From Arthrobacter globiformis NBRC 12137 (GTDB taxonomy: Bacteria > Actinomycetota > Actinomycetes > Actinomycetales > Micrococcaceae), in the NCBI RefSeq assembly GCF_000238915.1, contig NZ_BAEG01000113.1, forward strand, positions 1 to 64,000: a stretch of DNA of 64,000 nt, in the 5' to 3' direction. Under the pieces are notes generated by a model, which saw only the letters and a list, made by a program, of their open reading frames with translations, was not told where the DNA came from and searched no databases. The position numbers were made by a program, and so were the translations under genes. This document shows, one piece after another, positions 7,620-16,444 of this stretch (its first letter is position 1; each line of letters begins with the position of its first letter).

Positions 7620-9979
7620 TCGCAGGCGATTCCGTCATTGTCACGGTCGAGGGCACTCCTGTATCCCGGCTCTCCCCGGAATAGCGGAGCCGCGCCCGCA
7701 GCCCGGGCAGCGGCGCAATTGGCGTAGTAGGCTGCCGGAGCCGGGGGCACGTAGGGTGCCGCAATGCGCGCTGTGGCCCCGGAGGCCTTGACCAGTGTGG
7801 TGTAGCCAGCCTTTGACCCCGTGACACGGACCGTGTAGGTCGCCCCTGAGGCACTGGCCGGGAGCCTATAGGAAGCCGCAGTTGCGCCTGCAACGGCCAC
7901 ACCGGAACGGTACCACTGGTACCGGAGTGCCACCGGAGCCGGCGACCAGGCGCCAGCGATGGCGGTCAGCACATAGCCGACCTTAGCGGTGCCGGTGATC
8001 CTCGGAGCCGGTCCGGCCAGGGACCCCTTGGCCACAGCAGCGCTCGCTGCAGATGCCTTATATGAGGCAACGTAGCCAGTCTTCGAACCCGTGACCCGGA
8101 CCGAGAACCTCGCACCAGCGGCGCTGGCCGGGAGCCTATAGGAAGCAGCAGTCGCGCCAGCGATGGCAACCCCGGAACGGTACCACTGGTACCGGAGCAC
8201 CACCGGAGCCGGTGACCAGGCACCCGGGATTGCAGTCAGAGCGTAGCCAACCTTGGCAGTCCCGGTGATCCGCGGAACAGCCCCAACGAGTGAACCCCGG
8301 GCTACAACCGACGTGGCCGCGGAGGCCTTTACCAACGATGTGTAGCCGGTCTTTGACCCGGTGATACGGACGGTGTACGTCGCGCCGGCGGCACTGGCCG
8401 GAAGTCGGTAGGACGCGGCCGTCGCACCAACGATCGCCACACCCGACCGGTACCACTGGTAACCGAGCGAGACCGGAACAGGTGACCAAGCCCCAGGAAC
8501 CGCGGTGAGTGCGTAGCCAACCTTGGCGGTCCCAGTTATCCTCGGGGCGGCCCCAACGAGCGACCCCTTGGCTATAACTGCGGTGGGCACGGAAAGCTTA
8601 GCCAGTGAGGCATAGCCGGCCTTCGATGCGGTGACACGGACCGTATACGTCGCTCCGGCCGCAGTAGCCGGAAGCGTGTACGTGGCCGCCGTTGCTCCTG
8701 CAACAGCCACGCCGGAACGGTACCACTGGTAACTGAGCGTCACCGGAGCCGGTGACCACGTACCAGGGACCGCGGTAAGTGCGTAGCCAACCTTGGGCGT
8801 GCCCGTGATCTTCGGGGCAGCCCCGCTCAAGTCGCCCTTGAATATCATTGTCCATGACGCGACAGCTCCGGACGGAATGACATAGTCGGTTTTTGCGATT
8901 GCCGTCACCGTGACCGTACCGGCGCCTGGATACGTTCCCGCCGCCACAACTTTCCCGCCCACGAGGTAATCAACACCCGTCGTGACCGGAACGGTATAGG
9001 TGTCATCCTTCGTGCCGAGCAGGTCTGTGAACGCTACTCCTGCCGGAGACACAGAGTATGGAGTTGCCTTGAACGTCGCCGTCCAGGACGCAGCAACGTC
9101 TGGAGCCACGGCAAATCCTTCTTTTGCTGTCGCAGTCACTGTGACGGTGCCGGTTCCCGGATAAGTACCTGCCGGCACAGTCTCCCCGTTGACTCGGTAG
9201 TCGACTCCTTCCGACGTCGGCACGATGTAGGTGTCGTTATTCGTGCCATCCTCGTCTGTGAACGTCACTCCTGCCGGGATTGCTAGGCGGACCACCGTGG
9301 CACTGGGCTCGCTCGTGCGAGTTTCCGGCGAATATCCGGGCTGCGAGCCTGTGATCTGAACAGATATCGTCTTGCCGGCATGGAGCTCGTCAAGGACCAG
9401 AGTGGACTCTGTGGCCCCGCCCACGGGAGTATCGTCAGCCAACCACTGATATGAAAACGTAGTGCCGGGGGTCCAGTCGCCAGCCTCGACTGTGAGCGTC
9501 CGACCGACAGTGGCTTCGCCGGATATCCTCGGCGTGGTAACCGCGAGTGTCCCGTATCCGATTGGCGCCGTTGGCTCGCTCGTGCGAGTTTCGGGCGTAG
9601 TGCTAAGCCGAGATCCGGTCACTTGCGCCGTGATCCGCTTGCCTGCATGGTCTGGGCCCAGGACGAGCCAGGACCCTGTAGCGCTATCCAGCGGCTGGCC
9701 GTCCGCCAGCCACTGATACTCAAGGGTGGTTTCCGGCTCCCAGTCCCCGGCGTCGACAGTGAGCGTCTGGCCCACCACAGCCTCGCCTGACACAGTCGGC
9801 GCCGTGGCAGCAGACGAGTCGGTCGGTTCGGTGAGCGTGAATTGGACTGGCTCGTTCTGCGCGACGGTAGCGTTTGCTGGCGTCACTCCTGCGGCCGTAG
9901 CAGCAACGGCGACCGCAAGGGTTGCTGCTAGGCGTCGAGCCCAAATTGAAACAGTGTTGGCGCGACAATTATTGGTCAT
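7616..9979 (-). CDS. Secreted repeat protein with C-terminal Excalibur domain
   Basis: A 787-residue exported protein. A signal peptide covers about residues 1-37 (WARRLAATLAVAVAAT, cleavage after PANA). Then come two 80-residue modules (GEAVVGQTLTVDAGDWEP...YQWLADG), two modules of the GVTFTDEDGTNNDTYIVPT type, and four near-identical 90-residue modules (ITGTAKVGYALTAVPGAWSP, YQWYRSGVA, YRLPASAAGATYTVRVTGSK). It ends with an Excalibur calcium-binding domain (DRDNDGIACE). The modules resemble beta-sandwich surface adhesin repeats. ATG 9979 follows GGGGGGATCC; the in-frame codon at 10015 has no such site. No sortase motif or membrane anchor, so probably secreted or loosely cell-wall associated. 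Ligand unknown. Confidence 0.88.
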   Translation of the reverse strand: MTNNCRANTVSIWARRLAATLAVAVAATAAGVTPANATVAQNEPVQFTLTEPTDSSAATAPTVSGEAVVGQTLTVDAGDWEPETTLEYQWLADGQPLDSATGSWLVLGPDHAGKRITAQVTGSRLSTTPETRTSEPTAPIGYGTLAVTTPRISGEATVGRTLTVEAGDWTPGTTFSYQWLADDTPVGGATESTLVLDELHAGKTISVQITGSQPGYSPETRTSEPSATVVRLAIPAGVTFTDEDGTNNDTYIVPTSEGVDYRVNGETVPAGTYPGTGTVTVTATAKEGFAVAPDVAASWTATFKATPYSVSPAGVAFTDLLGTKDDTYTVPVTTGVDYLVGGKVVAAGTYPGAGTVTVTAIAKTDYVIPSGAVASWTMIFKGDLSGAAPKITGTPKVGYALTAVPGTWSPAPVTLSYQWYRSGVAVAGATAATYTLPATAAGATYTVRVTASKAGYASLAKLSVPTAVIAKGSLVGAAPRITGTAKVGYALTAVPGAWSPVPVSLGYQWYRSGVAIVGATAASYRLPASAAGATYTVRITGSKTGYTSLVKASAATSVVARGSLVGAVPRITGTAKVGYALTAIPGAWSPAPVVLRYQWYRSGVAIAGATAASYRLPASAAGARFSVRVTGSKTGYVASYKASAASAAVAKGSLAGPAPRITGTAKVGYVLTAIAGAWSPAPVALRYQWYRSGVAVAGATAASYRLPASASGATYTVRVTGSKAGYTTLVKASGATARIAAPYVPPAPAAYYANCAAARAAGAAPLFRGEPGYRSALDRDNDGIACE
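7753..8832 (-). repeat. Four tandem 270-bp coding repeats
   Basis: The marker TACCACTGGT occurs at 7911, 8181, 8451 and 8721, exactly 270 bases apart, and surrounding bases are highly similar. Each unit encodes one 90-residue module of the secreted protein. The exact period and near identity point to recent expansion and a potential for copy-number change by recombination. Confidence 0.9.
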
Positions 9980-10076
9980 GGATCCCCCCATTACTTGAAG
10001 AACTTCAACATTCAACTGAGAGAACTATGCCATGGTTTTTGGCTGGTATTTTCCCTGCCGCTCCCAGACGTTCAAA

Positions 10077-10193
10077 GCGAACCGCGCGTCCGGCTCTTCG
10101 AGTAGCTGTAGCACCTAGAAATCCCGACGGCGGGTGGCCGGCAAGGTCTGCCGGCCACCCGCCGTCGTGCTGGTTGAGCGTGTCGGAACCTAC
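10077..10193 (+). repeat. 117-bp direct repeat, copy 2
   Basis: Second copy of the segment at 7503-7619. It contains the hairpin and, at its right edge, the TAG stop codon of the minus-strand gene 10190-10441, just as copy 1 holds the stop codon of the repeat-protein gene. Confidence 0.85.
10125..10167. terminator. CGACGGCGGG-family hairpin (in direct repeat 2)
   Basis: Same 19-bp stem as at 7551-7593, with a one-base loop change. It lies 23 bases beyond the stop of the minus-strand gene ending at 10190 and probably terminates it. Confidence 0.75.
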
Positions 10194-10441
10194 CGCCCGG
10201 GGTTCGGATCAACGCCCTCCGAGGCGGCCAGGCCGCCGTCGTTCTCGTCCGCCGCGGGAGTGCCCGCCAGAGTGACTGGCTCATCAGGCCTGGGGCCGTC
10301 CTTGTGGCGGGCTTCCTGAAGATGCTGTTCCAGCTTCTCTTCCGCATCCCGGCGGCGCTGGCCAACGGTGCGCATCTGCTGGGTGGTGGGAGCCGCATGC
10401 GCGTGCAGGTGCGGCCCATGGTCCGGAAAGTTCTCGCTCAT
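10190..10441 (-). CDS. Small uncharacterised hydrophilic protein
   Basis: An 83-residue, very polar protein with His-rich N-terminus (DHGPHLHAHA) and a charged middle (RRRDAEEKLEQHLQEARHKD) likely to be helical or coiled. No membrane segment. ATG 10441 is chosen as the start of the recognisable part; an upstream in-frame codon would add 18 residues. Its stop codon lies in the right edge of direct repeat 2. I do not recognise a family; it may be a small cytosolic protein of unknown role. Confidence 0.6.
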   Translation of the reverse strand: MSENFPDHGPHLHAHAAPTTQQMRTVGQRRRDAEEKLEQHLQEARHKDGPRPDEPVTLAGTPAADENDGGLAASEGVDPNPGR

Positions 10442-10586
10442 AGTTGAATCGTCCCACCGGACAGGCCGGGTGACTACCTCCCTGACCGCGAGCACGTCAG
10501 GCCAGAAATCCAGCCGTTGCTGGCCGCACGGCAGCCTGCCATTCTGGGTGCATCCTGCTTCCGGCAGTGAACGAAAGGACGAGACG

Positions 10587-10940
10587 ATGCCGCTCTACCT
10601 ATCCAAATTCAGCTACACACCGGACACCTGGGCACGGCTGATCAACAACCCCGAGGACCGACGAAAGGCCGCCCAGGCTTACATCGAATCGGTCGGCGGG
10701 AAGCTCCACGGGTTCTGGTACGCCTTCGGCACCCACGACGGGTACAACCTGTGGGAGGCCCCCGACAACGTGTCCATGGCAGCAGTGGCACTGGCAATCA
10801 GCGGAGGCGGTGCACTGAGCTCATTCGAAACCACGGTGCTTCTGAGCGTCGAGGAATCGATGGAAGCCATGCGGCAGGCCGCGAAGATCAGGTACCAATC
10901 GCCCGGCGCCGTTCAGCAGCCCGAGGTTACCGTCGATTGA
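10587..10940 (+). CDS. GYD-domain protein
   Basis: A 117-residue protein opening MPLYLSKFSYTPDTWARLI and holding GTHDGYNLWEAPD, the GYD signature that names the family (PF08734). Members are small alpha/beta ferredoxin-like proteins of unknown biochemical role. The middle reads VSMAAVALAISGGGALSSFE, as usual in the family. ATG 10587 follows AAAGGACGAG. It runs divergently from the small gene at 10441 and converges on phoD. Confidence 0.85.
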   Translation: MPLYLSKFSYTPDTWARLINNPEDRRKAAQAYIESVGGKLHGFWYAFGTHDGYNLWEAPDNVSMAAVALAISGGGALSSFETTVLLSVEESMEAMRQAAKIRYQSPGAVQQPEVTVD

Positions 10941-10967
10941 GCCTGTCCCCGCAGGTTGAGCCCGTCG

Positions 10968-12608
10968 TCAGCGCTCCGGGTTCAGGTCCTTGCGGAAGAT
11001 CACCGTGCCGTTGGCGTTGCGGAGGGTGACGGAGAAGACGTCGTCCGCGGCGAGGTCCACGTGGCCGAAGTACTGGCTTTCACCGCTGCGCGGGGACTCG
11101 CCGGCGTAGGCCCCTGCCCGCGAGAAGACCACCTCGGGGCCGAAGGTGCCGTCCATCTGGTTCGGTCCGAAACTGCCGGCGTTGATGGGGCCGCCCACGA
11201 ACTCCCAGAAGGGGTCAAAGTCCTGGAAGCTGGCGCGCTCGGGTGAGTAGTGGTGGGCGGCGCAGTAGTGCACGTCCGCGGTGAGCCAGACGACGTTTTT
11301 CACCCGGTTGCGCTTGAACGCCGACAGCACGCGTGCGATCTCGAGTTCCTTGCCCAAGGGGGCGCCGGCGTCGCGGTTGGAGAGGGACTCCTGCGCTGCC
11401 GGCCCGTCGGGGACGATGATGCCCAGCGGCAGGTCCGCGGAGATCACCTTCCATGTTGCGTTGGACGTGCTGACCTCGCGGATGAGCCAGTCGGCCTGTT
11501 CCTGGCCGAGGATGTGGGTGAGATTCGTTTCCTTGCCGTCCGTGTTGGGGTCCTTGAAGGTGCGCATGTCCAGGCAGAAGACGTCCAGCTGCGGGCCGCG
11601 GGTGATCTTGCGGTAGATGCGGGCAGGCTCGAAGCCGGTGCTGCCGTCGCTGAGCTGGGCGATGGGCTGGTATTCCTGCCAGGCCTGGCGGCCGCGGGCG
11701 GCAAGGACGTCCACGCGGCGCTCGGTGTAACGCGGGTCAGTGAGGACTTCGCCGGGGTACCAGTTGTTGGTGGTTTCGTGGTCGTCCCACTGGGCAATGA
11801 CCGGGACCTCGGCGTAGAGGGCGCGGATGTTCTTGTCCATAAGGTTGTAGCGGTGCCGCCCCCGGTACTCCTCGAGGGTTTCGGCCACCTTGGAGACCTC
11901 TTCTGTCACGAGGTTGCGCCAGATCCGGCCGTCGGGCTCGGTGACCTGGGCGGCGATGGGGCCGTCGGCGTAGATGGTGTCGCCCGAATGGATGAAGAAG
12001 TCCGGCTTCGTGGCGAGCATCGCCGCGTATCCGCGCATGCCGCCGATCTCCTCGTTGATGCCCCAGCCCTGGCCGGCGGTGTCGCCGGTCCAGACGAAGC
12101 TCTGGCCGCGCCTTGTCCCGCCGCTGCGGGACCAGACGCTGTTGGCCTTCGAGCCGGGCGCGGTGCTGAAGGAGCCGCGGGCGGCTTCGCCTGCGTTGCC
12201 GTCCGGGTCCTCGAAGTGCATGGTAAGCGCGAAGCGGGTTCCCGCCGGGAGGTCACGGGCGGCGATCTTCGAGGTGAAGTCGGTGGCGTCGCTGGCAGTG
12301 GTGCCGCGCAGCACGCGGTTGAAGGCGCGGCTGCCGCGGAGCGCGGACCCGTCCTCGTCGACCGCCACCAGGCTGGCTACCAGCCGGCCGGCGCCCGACG
12401 CGCGCGACCATAGAACTCCGGAGTTGGTGGTGACGTCCCCGGTTGAAATGCCGGACGGGAGGGTCAGGCGGTTGCGCACCAGGGGAACCGCGGACGGCCG
12501 GGCTGCGTGGGCCGGGACCACCAGTGAGGGCGCGACGGCGGCTGCACCGGCAGCGGCGATGGCACCTTTGAGGATATTACGGCGGGAGAGAGCAGTCATG
12601 GGGCCCAT
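10968..12608 (-). CDS. phoD: PhoD-type alkaline phosphatase, Tat-exported
   Basis: A 546-residue phosphodiesterase/phosphomonoesterase. The N-terminus has a twin-arginine signal (SRRNILKG, then a hydrophobic alanine-rich stretch ending PAHA). An N-terminal beta domain (ISTGDVTTNSGVLWSRASG) precedes the catalytic domain with the PhoD metal motifs FIHSGDTIYADGP, AQWDDHETTNNW and WLTADVHYCAAHHYSPE. PhoD enzymes bind iron and calcium and release phosphate from organic esters outside the cell. The start could be ATG 12608 or ATG 12599 (MTALSRRN); neither has a strong ribosome site. No phosphate regulon genes are adjacent. Confidence 0.92.
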   Translation of the reverse strand: MGPMTALSRRNILKGAIAAAGAAAVAPSLVVPAHAARPSAVPLVRNRLTLPSGISTGDVTTNSGVLWSRASGAGRLVASLVAVDEDGSALRGSRAFNRVLRGTTASDATDFTSKIAARDLPAGTRFALTMHFEDPDGNAGEAARGSFSTAPGSKANSVWSRSGGTRRGQSFVWTGDTAGQGWGINEEIGGMRGYAAMLATKPDFFIHSGDTIYADGPIAAQVTEPDGRIWRNLVTEEVSKVAETLEEYRGRHRYNLMDKNIRALYAEVPVIAQWDDHETTNNWYPGEVLTDPRYTERRVDVLAARGRQAWQEYQPIAQLSDGSTGFEPARIYRKITRGPQLDVFCLDMRTFKDPNTDGKETNLTHILGQEQADWLIREVSTSNATWKVISADLPLGIIVPDGPAAQESLSNRDAGAPLGKELEIARVLSAFKRNRVKNVVWLTADVHYCAAHHYSPERASFQDFDPFWEFVGGPINAGSFGPNQMDGTFGPEVVFSRAGAYAGESPRSGESQYFGHVDLAADDVFSVTLRNANGTVIFRKDLNPER

Positions 12609-12991
12609 GGTTGCCGGGGCGGGTTAAGAGCCGGCGACGACGGGGTGAACCGGGTGAATCGCGGCGGTGACAACCAGATCGAATTCCTTGACAAATAATG
12701 AAATTGTCTTCCCAAGCTGGAGAAGCAGGGGCTAATATCCTGCACCTAGGCACTAATCAAAGAAGAAAATGCCGAGAGCTGACCCTTACTTTCGAGCAAG
12801 GGTAAATGAGTGGGAATTTATGCATTTGCGTTCCCTGCGGCAACTCATTTGCGGGCTACTCCGTGGGAGAACCCGCCTCATAGGAACATTCGCCTTCTGC
12901 GAATATTCAACGCCCCACACTTCTTCGCGCGCATCTTGCGGCGTTATTCTGCCCAGTGCGCTTATATGCCAAAAAACAGTGGAGATAAATC
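12609..12991. other. AT-richer intergenic region
   Basis: About 380 bases between phoD and the secreted protein at 12992. Base composition drops clearly compared with the neighbours from about 12690 (TTGACAAATAATGAAATTGTC, with the short inverted arms GACAA and TTGTC). An open frame from 12769 overlaps the next gene out of frame and has no ribosome site, so it was not accepted. The region probably holds the promoter of the gene at 12992. Confidence 0.5.
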
Positions 12992-13474
12992 ATGAAAAAG
13001 CTATTCATTCTCATTGGGGTTTTCCTGGGCTCGATGGTCACCTCCGGACCGGTTGCGGCGGCGCCCGTAGAACCCATCGCTTTTGACTTCACCACTACCG
13101 CTGGCGATGTCTGTGCATTTCCTGTTTTGGTGGAGGTCGCTGGAAAGAGTAAAGAAATCGGCGCCCCTGGGGACGACTCCATCCTTATCGCGCCTGGACT
13201 GAAAGCAACGTTCACGAATACGCTTACTGGAAAGTCCGTCAGTTATGTAATCACGGGAGCTACGCACAACCAAACACTGGCCAACGGTAATGTGGTTTCC
13301 ACCGTGACCGGCAGGAACACCATCGTCAACAGTATCGCATTCAACCAAACAATCCGCCCGGGAATCTTCCTCGTCGAGGGTACGTTCCGATTTGAACTCA
13401 ACGGGCCCATCGAAGTCCACGTATTTAGCGGAACCGGTAGAGTCACAGACGTCTGCGCTTTCCTAGCGCGATAA
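12992..13474 (+). CDS. Secreted uncharacterised protein
   Basis: A 160-residue protein with a clear signal peptide (MKKLFILIGVFLGSMVTSG, cleavage probably after PVAAA). The mature part is a beta-rich domain with two Cys (VCAF near the start and again at the end), which may form a disulphide. GGAG lies about eight bases upstream of the ATG. The codon use is less GC-rich than in the neighbours, which suggests transfer. Similar small exported proteins occur across actinobacteria without known function. Single gene followed by a hairpin. Confidence 0.8.
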   Translation: MKKLFILIGVFLGSMVTSGPVAAAPVEPIAFDFTTTAGDVCAFPVLVEVAGKSKEIGAPGDDSILIAPGLKATFTNTLTGKSVSYVITGATHNQTLANGNVVSTVTGRNTIVNSIAFNQTIRPGIFLVEGTFRFELNGPIEVHVFSGTGRVTDVCAFLAR

Positions 13475-13490
13475 GAACACTTCCACGTGT

Positions 13491-13536
13491 CACGACGTCG
13501 GGTGGCTGGCATTCTCGCCAGCCACCCGTCGTCGTG
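13491..13536. terminator. CGACGGCGGG-family hairpin
   Basis: A 20-bp stem (CACGACGTCGGGTGGCTGGC with one mismatch) and six-base loop between the convergent ends of the genes at 13474 and 13556. Likely a two-way terminator. Confidence 0.75.
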
Positions 13537-13555
13537 CGTTCTTGGAAAAAGCAGC

Positions 13556-14023
13556 TCAGCGCAAAGGGACCTCGTCCACGAACGCCACCGGCGCCACGGC
13601 TTGCTGGTAGAGCTTGAGGGCGTCGGGCACGGCGAGGTTGCCGAAGTTCAACGACAGCTGCAGGCCCTCCAGCTGGGCGTTGGCGCTCTCGGCCGCGCTG
13701 ACCTTTTCGCCCAGGGCACGGGAGTTGGCGAAGTTGGTGGCTAATGCGGCGGAGACAGAGAAAATCACGGCCGCCAGACAGAGGAACCGCCACACGATGG
13801 AGTCGTCGTCCAGCGAGAAGATCCCGCGCACAGCCTCCGTGAATCCGGTTCCGCCGACCGCCGGTCCGGCTGTGAGCGCGGCCGCCAGCGCACTGCCCAC
13901 GATGCTGATGTTGGAGAGTCTGTTCCGGCGAGGTCGCTCCCGCCCGAGGTACGACCGGATGGCCTGCTGCTTTTGATCAATGCGCTCAGACAGCCGTTGC
14001 CGCGTATCGGCGGATTCTTCCAT
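13556..14023 (-). CDS. Small membrane protein of unknown function
   Basis: A 155-residue protein: a charged N-terminal cytoplasmic part (MEESADTRQRLSERIDQKQQ), two hydrophobic helices at about residues 38-55 and 77-95, and a C-terminal helical part with the look of a short coiled coil (LGEKVSAAESANAQLEGLQ). This arrangement resembles SLATT-like or similar two-helix membrane proteins, but I cannot assign a family with confidence. Start ATG 14023. It runs divergently from the cyclopropane synthase gene. Confidence 0.65.
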   Translation of the reverse strand: MEESADTRQRLSERIDQKQQAIRSYLGRERPRRNRLSNISIVGSALAAALTAGPAVGGTGFTEAVRGIFSLDDDSIVWRFLCLAAVIFSVSAALATNFANSRALGEKVSAAESANAQLEGLQLSLNFGNLAVPDALKLYQQAVAPVAFVDEVPLR

Positions 14024-14356
14024 GGTTAGTTACAGCCTTTCTCCCCCCGTCGACGTTTGGATCAGGATCCCACCGGCCTGATATCCGGTCCAGAGTCGAG
14101 ATATTGGCGACGGCCCCGGTTCACCTGGCCGCCCAAATCAGCGAGTTCGCCGGAACCTGTCGAGGACGCCGGAAACTTCCGGCGTTCTGGCAGGCTTCCG
14201 GCGAACTCGGCGAGCGAAGGTACTCCCGCCGCCCATCGGGCCCCGCGAGACAGGGTTGTCTCCCTGTGCGCTACACGCAGGCTTGTGTACGTTATTGCCA
14301 CGGGACTGCAATGGCGCAGCCCCGCGAGCTGGGGCACGGGACGAGAGGCGCTGAGG
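14024..14356. other. Intergenic region with long palindrome
   Basis: About 330 bases between divergent genes. An open frame runs through it in phase with the synthase, but its residues look non-coding and the synthase fold begins only after 14357. The notable content is the 66-base palindrome at 14143-14208; the promoters of both neighbours must lie here. Confidence 0.5.
14143..14208. repeat. Long imperfect palindrome
   Basis: Two arms of about 32 bases (starting GAGTTCGCCGGAA and ending TTCCGGCGAACTC) around the centre GGAAACTTCC, pairing over nearly their full length with a few mismatches and a one-base offset. It would form a very stable cruciform or RNA hairpin upstream of the synthase gene. 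It does not match the other two repeat families here. Confidence 0.75.
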
Positions 14357-15691
14357 ATGACAAAAGCGAGGATGGCAAAGACGACCGGAGCGGCACCAAA
14401 GCTGGCCAGGGCATTGGCCATTGTTCTCGGCACCTGGGAATTGAACAATGGGCGGTCCGCCACGGAGCAGATACCCGTCCGGTTGCGGGCGTGGGATGGC
14501 TCCGAAGCCGGTCCCCACGATGCCCCGCTGATCGAGTTCACGTCCCGGCGGGCGCTGCGGCGGATCCTGTGGGCGCCCGGCCAGCTGGGGTTGAGCCGGG
14601 CATACGTCGCCGGTGAAATCAACGCGCACGGCGACATCTTCGCGGCCTTCGCGGCCCTCAGCTCCGCCGGCAAGTTCGCCGAGCCCGGCCCGTTCAGTCC
14701 GCTGACACCCCGGGAACTGTGGACGCTGGTGACCACGGGTGTCCGGCTCGGCGCGCTCGGGCCCAACCCCGCTCCCCCGCCGGAGGAGGCGAGGGTGGAA
14801 AAGCACGGCAGGAGGCACTCCAAGAAACGGGACGCCGCCGCCATCTCACACCATTACGACGTCGGCAACGACTTTTACCGGCTGGTCCTCGGCCCGTCGC
14901 TGGTCTACTCGTGCGCGGTCTGGTCGGACGCGGAAGCAGGCCTGGATGCGGCGCAGGAAGCCAAACTCGACCTCGCCTGCCGGAAGCTGGGTCTGACACC
15001 CGGCATGCGGGTGCTGGACGTGGGCTGCGGCTGGGGAAGCTTCGCACTGCATGCCGCCGGGCGGTTCGGGGTGAACGTCGTCGGCATCACGCTGTCCATC
15101 GAGCAGGCCGAGCTGGCCCGCAAGCGGGTGGCCGAGGCCGGGCTCACTGAACTCGTGGACATCCGGGTCCAGGACTACCGCGATATGACCGACGGCCCCT
15201 ACGACGCGATCAGCTCCATCGGCATGTCCGAGCACGTCGGCCGCGAACAGCTGGGCCGCTACGTCGCGCAGCTCCACGGGCTGCTGCGACCGGGCGGCCG
15301 GCTGCTGAATCACGCCATCTCCTGGAACGCCGGGCCCACCGAGGACGATCCGGATTCCTTCATCCCCCGCTACGTCTTCCCCGACGGCGAGATGCTCAGC
15401 CTGGGCGAGCTGGTGGTGGCGCTGGAGGGCGGCGGCTTCGAGGTTCTGGACGTCGAGGCCCTCCGCCGGCACTATGCGCTGACGCTGCGGGCGTGGGTGA
15501 AGAACCTCGAGGAGCAGTGGGACGATGCTGTGCGGCTGACATCCGACGGCCGCGCCCGCATCTGGCGGCTCTACATGGCGGCCAGCGCTCTCGGCTTCGA
15601 GGGCGGCCTGACGGGAGTGAACCAAGTGCTGCTTCAGAAGGCCGGCGGCGAGGAGCCGCCGCTGCGGCTGAGGGAATGGACCGCCGGCTAA
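14357..15691 (+). CDS. cfa: Cyclopropane-fatty-acyl-phospholipid synthase
   Basis: A 444-residue enzyme that adds a methylene group from S-adenosylmethionine across double bonds of membrane phospholipid acyl chains. The SAM site is VLDVGCGWGSF (219-229). Before it lies the family signature AISHHYDVGNDFYRLVLG and YSCAVW; after it come SIGMSEHVG and HAISW. The N-terminal 150 residues form the lipid-binding domain. ATG 14357 is preferred (GAGAGG upstream); an open frame 100 codons longer has unlikely sequence. No oxidoreductase partner lies next to it. Confidence 0.92.
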   Translation: MTKARMAKTTGAAPKLARALAIVLGTWELNNGRSATEQIPVRLRAWDGSEAGPHDAPLIEFTSRRALRRILWAPGQLGLSRAYVAGEINAHGDIFAAFAALSSAGKFAEPGPFSPLTPRELWTLVTTGVRLGALGPNPAPPPEEARVEKHGRRHSKKRDAAAISHHYDVGNDFYRLVLGPSLVYSCAVWSDAEAGLDAAQEAKLDLACRKLGLTPGMRVLDVGCGWGSFALHAAGRFGVNVVGITLSIEQAELARKRVAEAGLTELVDIRVQDYRDMTDGPYDAISSIGMSEHVGREQLGRYVAQLHGLLRPGGRLLNHAISWNAGPTEDDPDSFIPRYVFPDGEMLSLGELVVALEGGGFEVLDVEALRRHYALTLRAWVKNLEEQWDDAVRLTSDGRARIWRLYMAASALGFEGGLTGVNQVLLQKAGGEEPPLRLREWTAG

Positions 15692-15731
15692 GCCCGTCAA
15701 CACCAAGAAAACCACACAAGGAGCAAGGACA

Positions 15732-16433
15732 ATGGCTAACATTCTGATGGTCGTCTCGGCGGCCGATTCGCTGACCATGAAGGATGGCAGCCAGCACCCC
15801 ACGGGGTTCTGGGCCGAGGAGCTGGTGGTGGCGCACCGGACCCTGCAGCAGGCCGGACACAACGTGGACTTCGCCACTCCCGGCGGCGTCAAGCCCACCG
15901 TGGACAAGATCAGCCTGCAGCCGGACATGGTCGGCAGCGAGGAGCGGGCGGAGGACTTCCGGACCTATCTGGAGATGATCGACGTCGACCTCTTCGCGCC
16001 GATGGTGCTGGCCGACGTCGACATGTCCGGGTACGACGCCGTCGTCCTGCCGGGCGGCCACGGCCCCATGGCGGACCTGTTCCAGGACAAGGACCTCGGC
16101 CGGATCCTCGTGGAGGCGGACGGCGCCAGCAAAATTATCGCGCCCTTCTGTCACGGCCCGGCAGGCCTGCTCAGTGCCACGGCCGACGACGGCGCGTTCG
16201 CTTTCGCGGGGCGCAAACTCACGGTCTTCACCAACTCGGAGGAGATGGGCGGCGGCACCGGCGAGAACACGCCCTGGTTCGTGGAGACGGCCCTGCGGGG
16301 GAAGGGCGCCAACGTGGAAACCGGCCCGGACTGGGCCAGCCACGTGGTGCGCGAGGGCAACCTGATCAGCGGCCAGAACCCGCAGTCCAGTGAGGACGTG
16401 GCCAAGGAGGTCATCAAGGCCCTCGCGGAGTAG
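15732..16433 (+). CDS. DJ-1/PfpI-family hydrolase (Hsp31-like)
   Basis: A 233-residue member of the class I glutamine amidotransferase-like group. Glu30 (FWAEEL), the GGHGP loop (108-112) and the nucleophile elbow APFCHGPAG with Cys140-His141 form the expected catalytic set. The closest subgroup is the Hsp31/YhbO-type glyoxalase III or chaperone proteins that remove methylglyoxal damage. Ribosome site AAGGAG sits ten bases before the ATG. Only 40 bases follow the cfa stop, so the two may be co-transcribed. Confidence 0.88.
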   Translation: MANILMVVSAADSLTMKDGSQHPTGFWAEELVVAHRTLQQAGHNVDFATPGGVKPTVDKISLQPDMVGSEERAEDFRTYLEMIDVDLFAPMVLADVDMSGYDAVVLPGGHGPMADLFQDKDLGRILVEADGASKIIAPFCHGPAGLLSATADDGAFAFAGRKLTVFTNSEEMGGGTGENTPWFVETALRGKGANVETGPDWASHVVREGNLISGQNPQSSEDVAKEVIKALAE

Positions 16434-16444
16434 GCGGAACCGCT

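Noticed and set aside
7753..8832. CRISPR-like regular repeats
   Set aside because: The 270-base units are coding and contiguous, without spacers.
12769..13086. Open frame overlapping the secreted protein gene
   Set aside because: Different frame from the gene with a signal peptide and ribosome site at 12992; no coding features.
14057..14356. 100-codon N-terminal extension of the cyclopropane synthase
   Set aside because: The extension runs through a 66-base palindrome, has non-family sequence, and the ribosome site fits the start at 14357.
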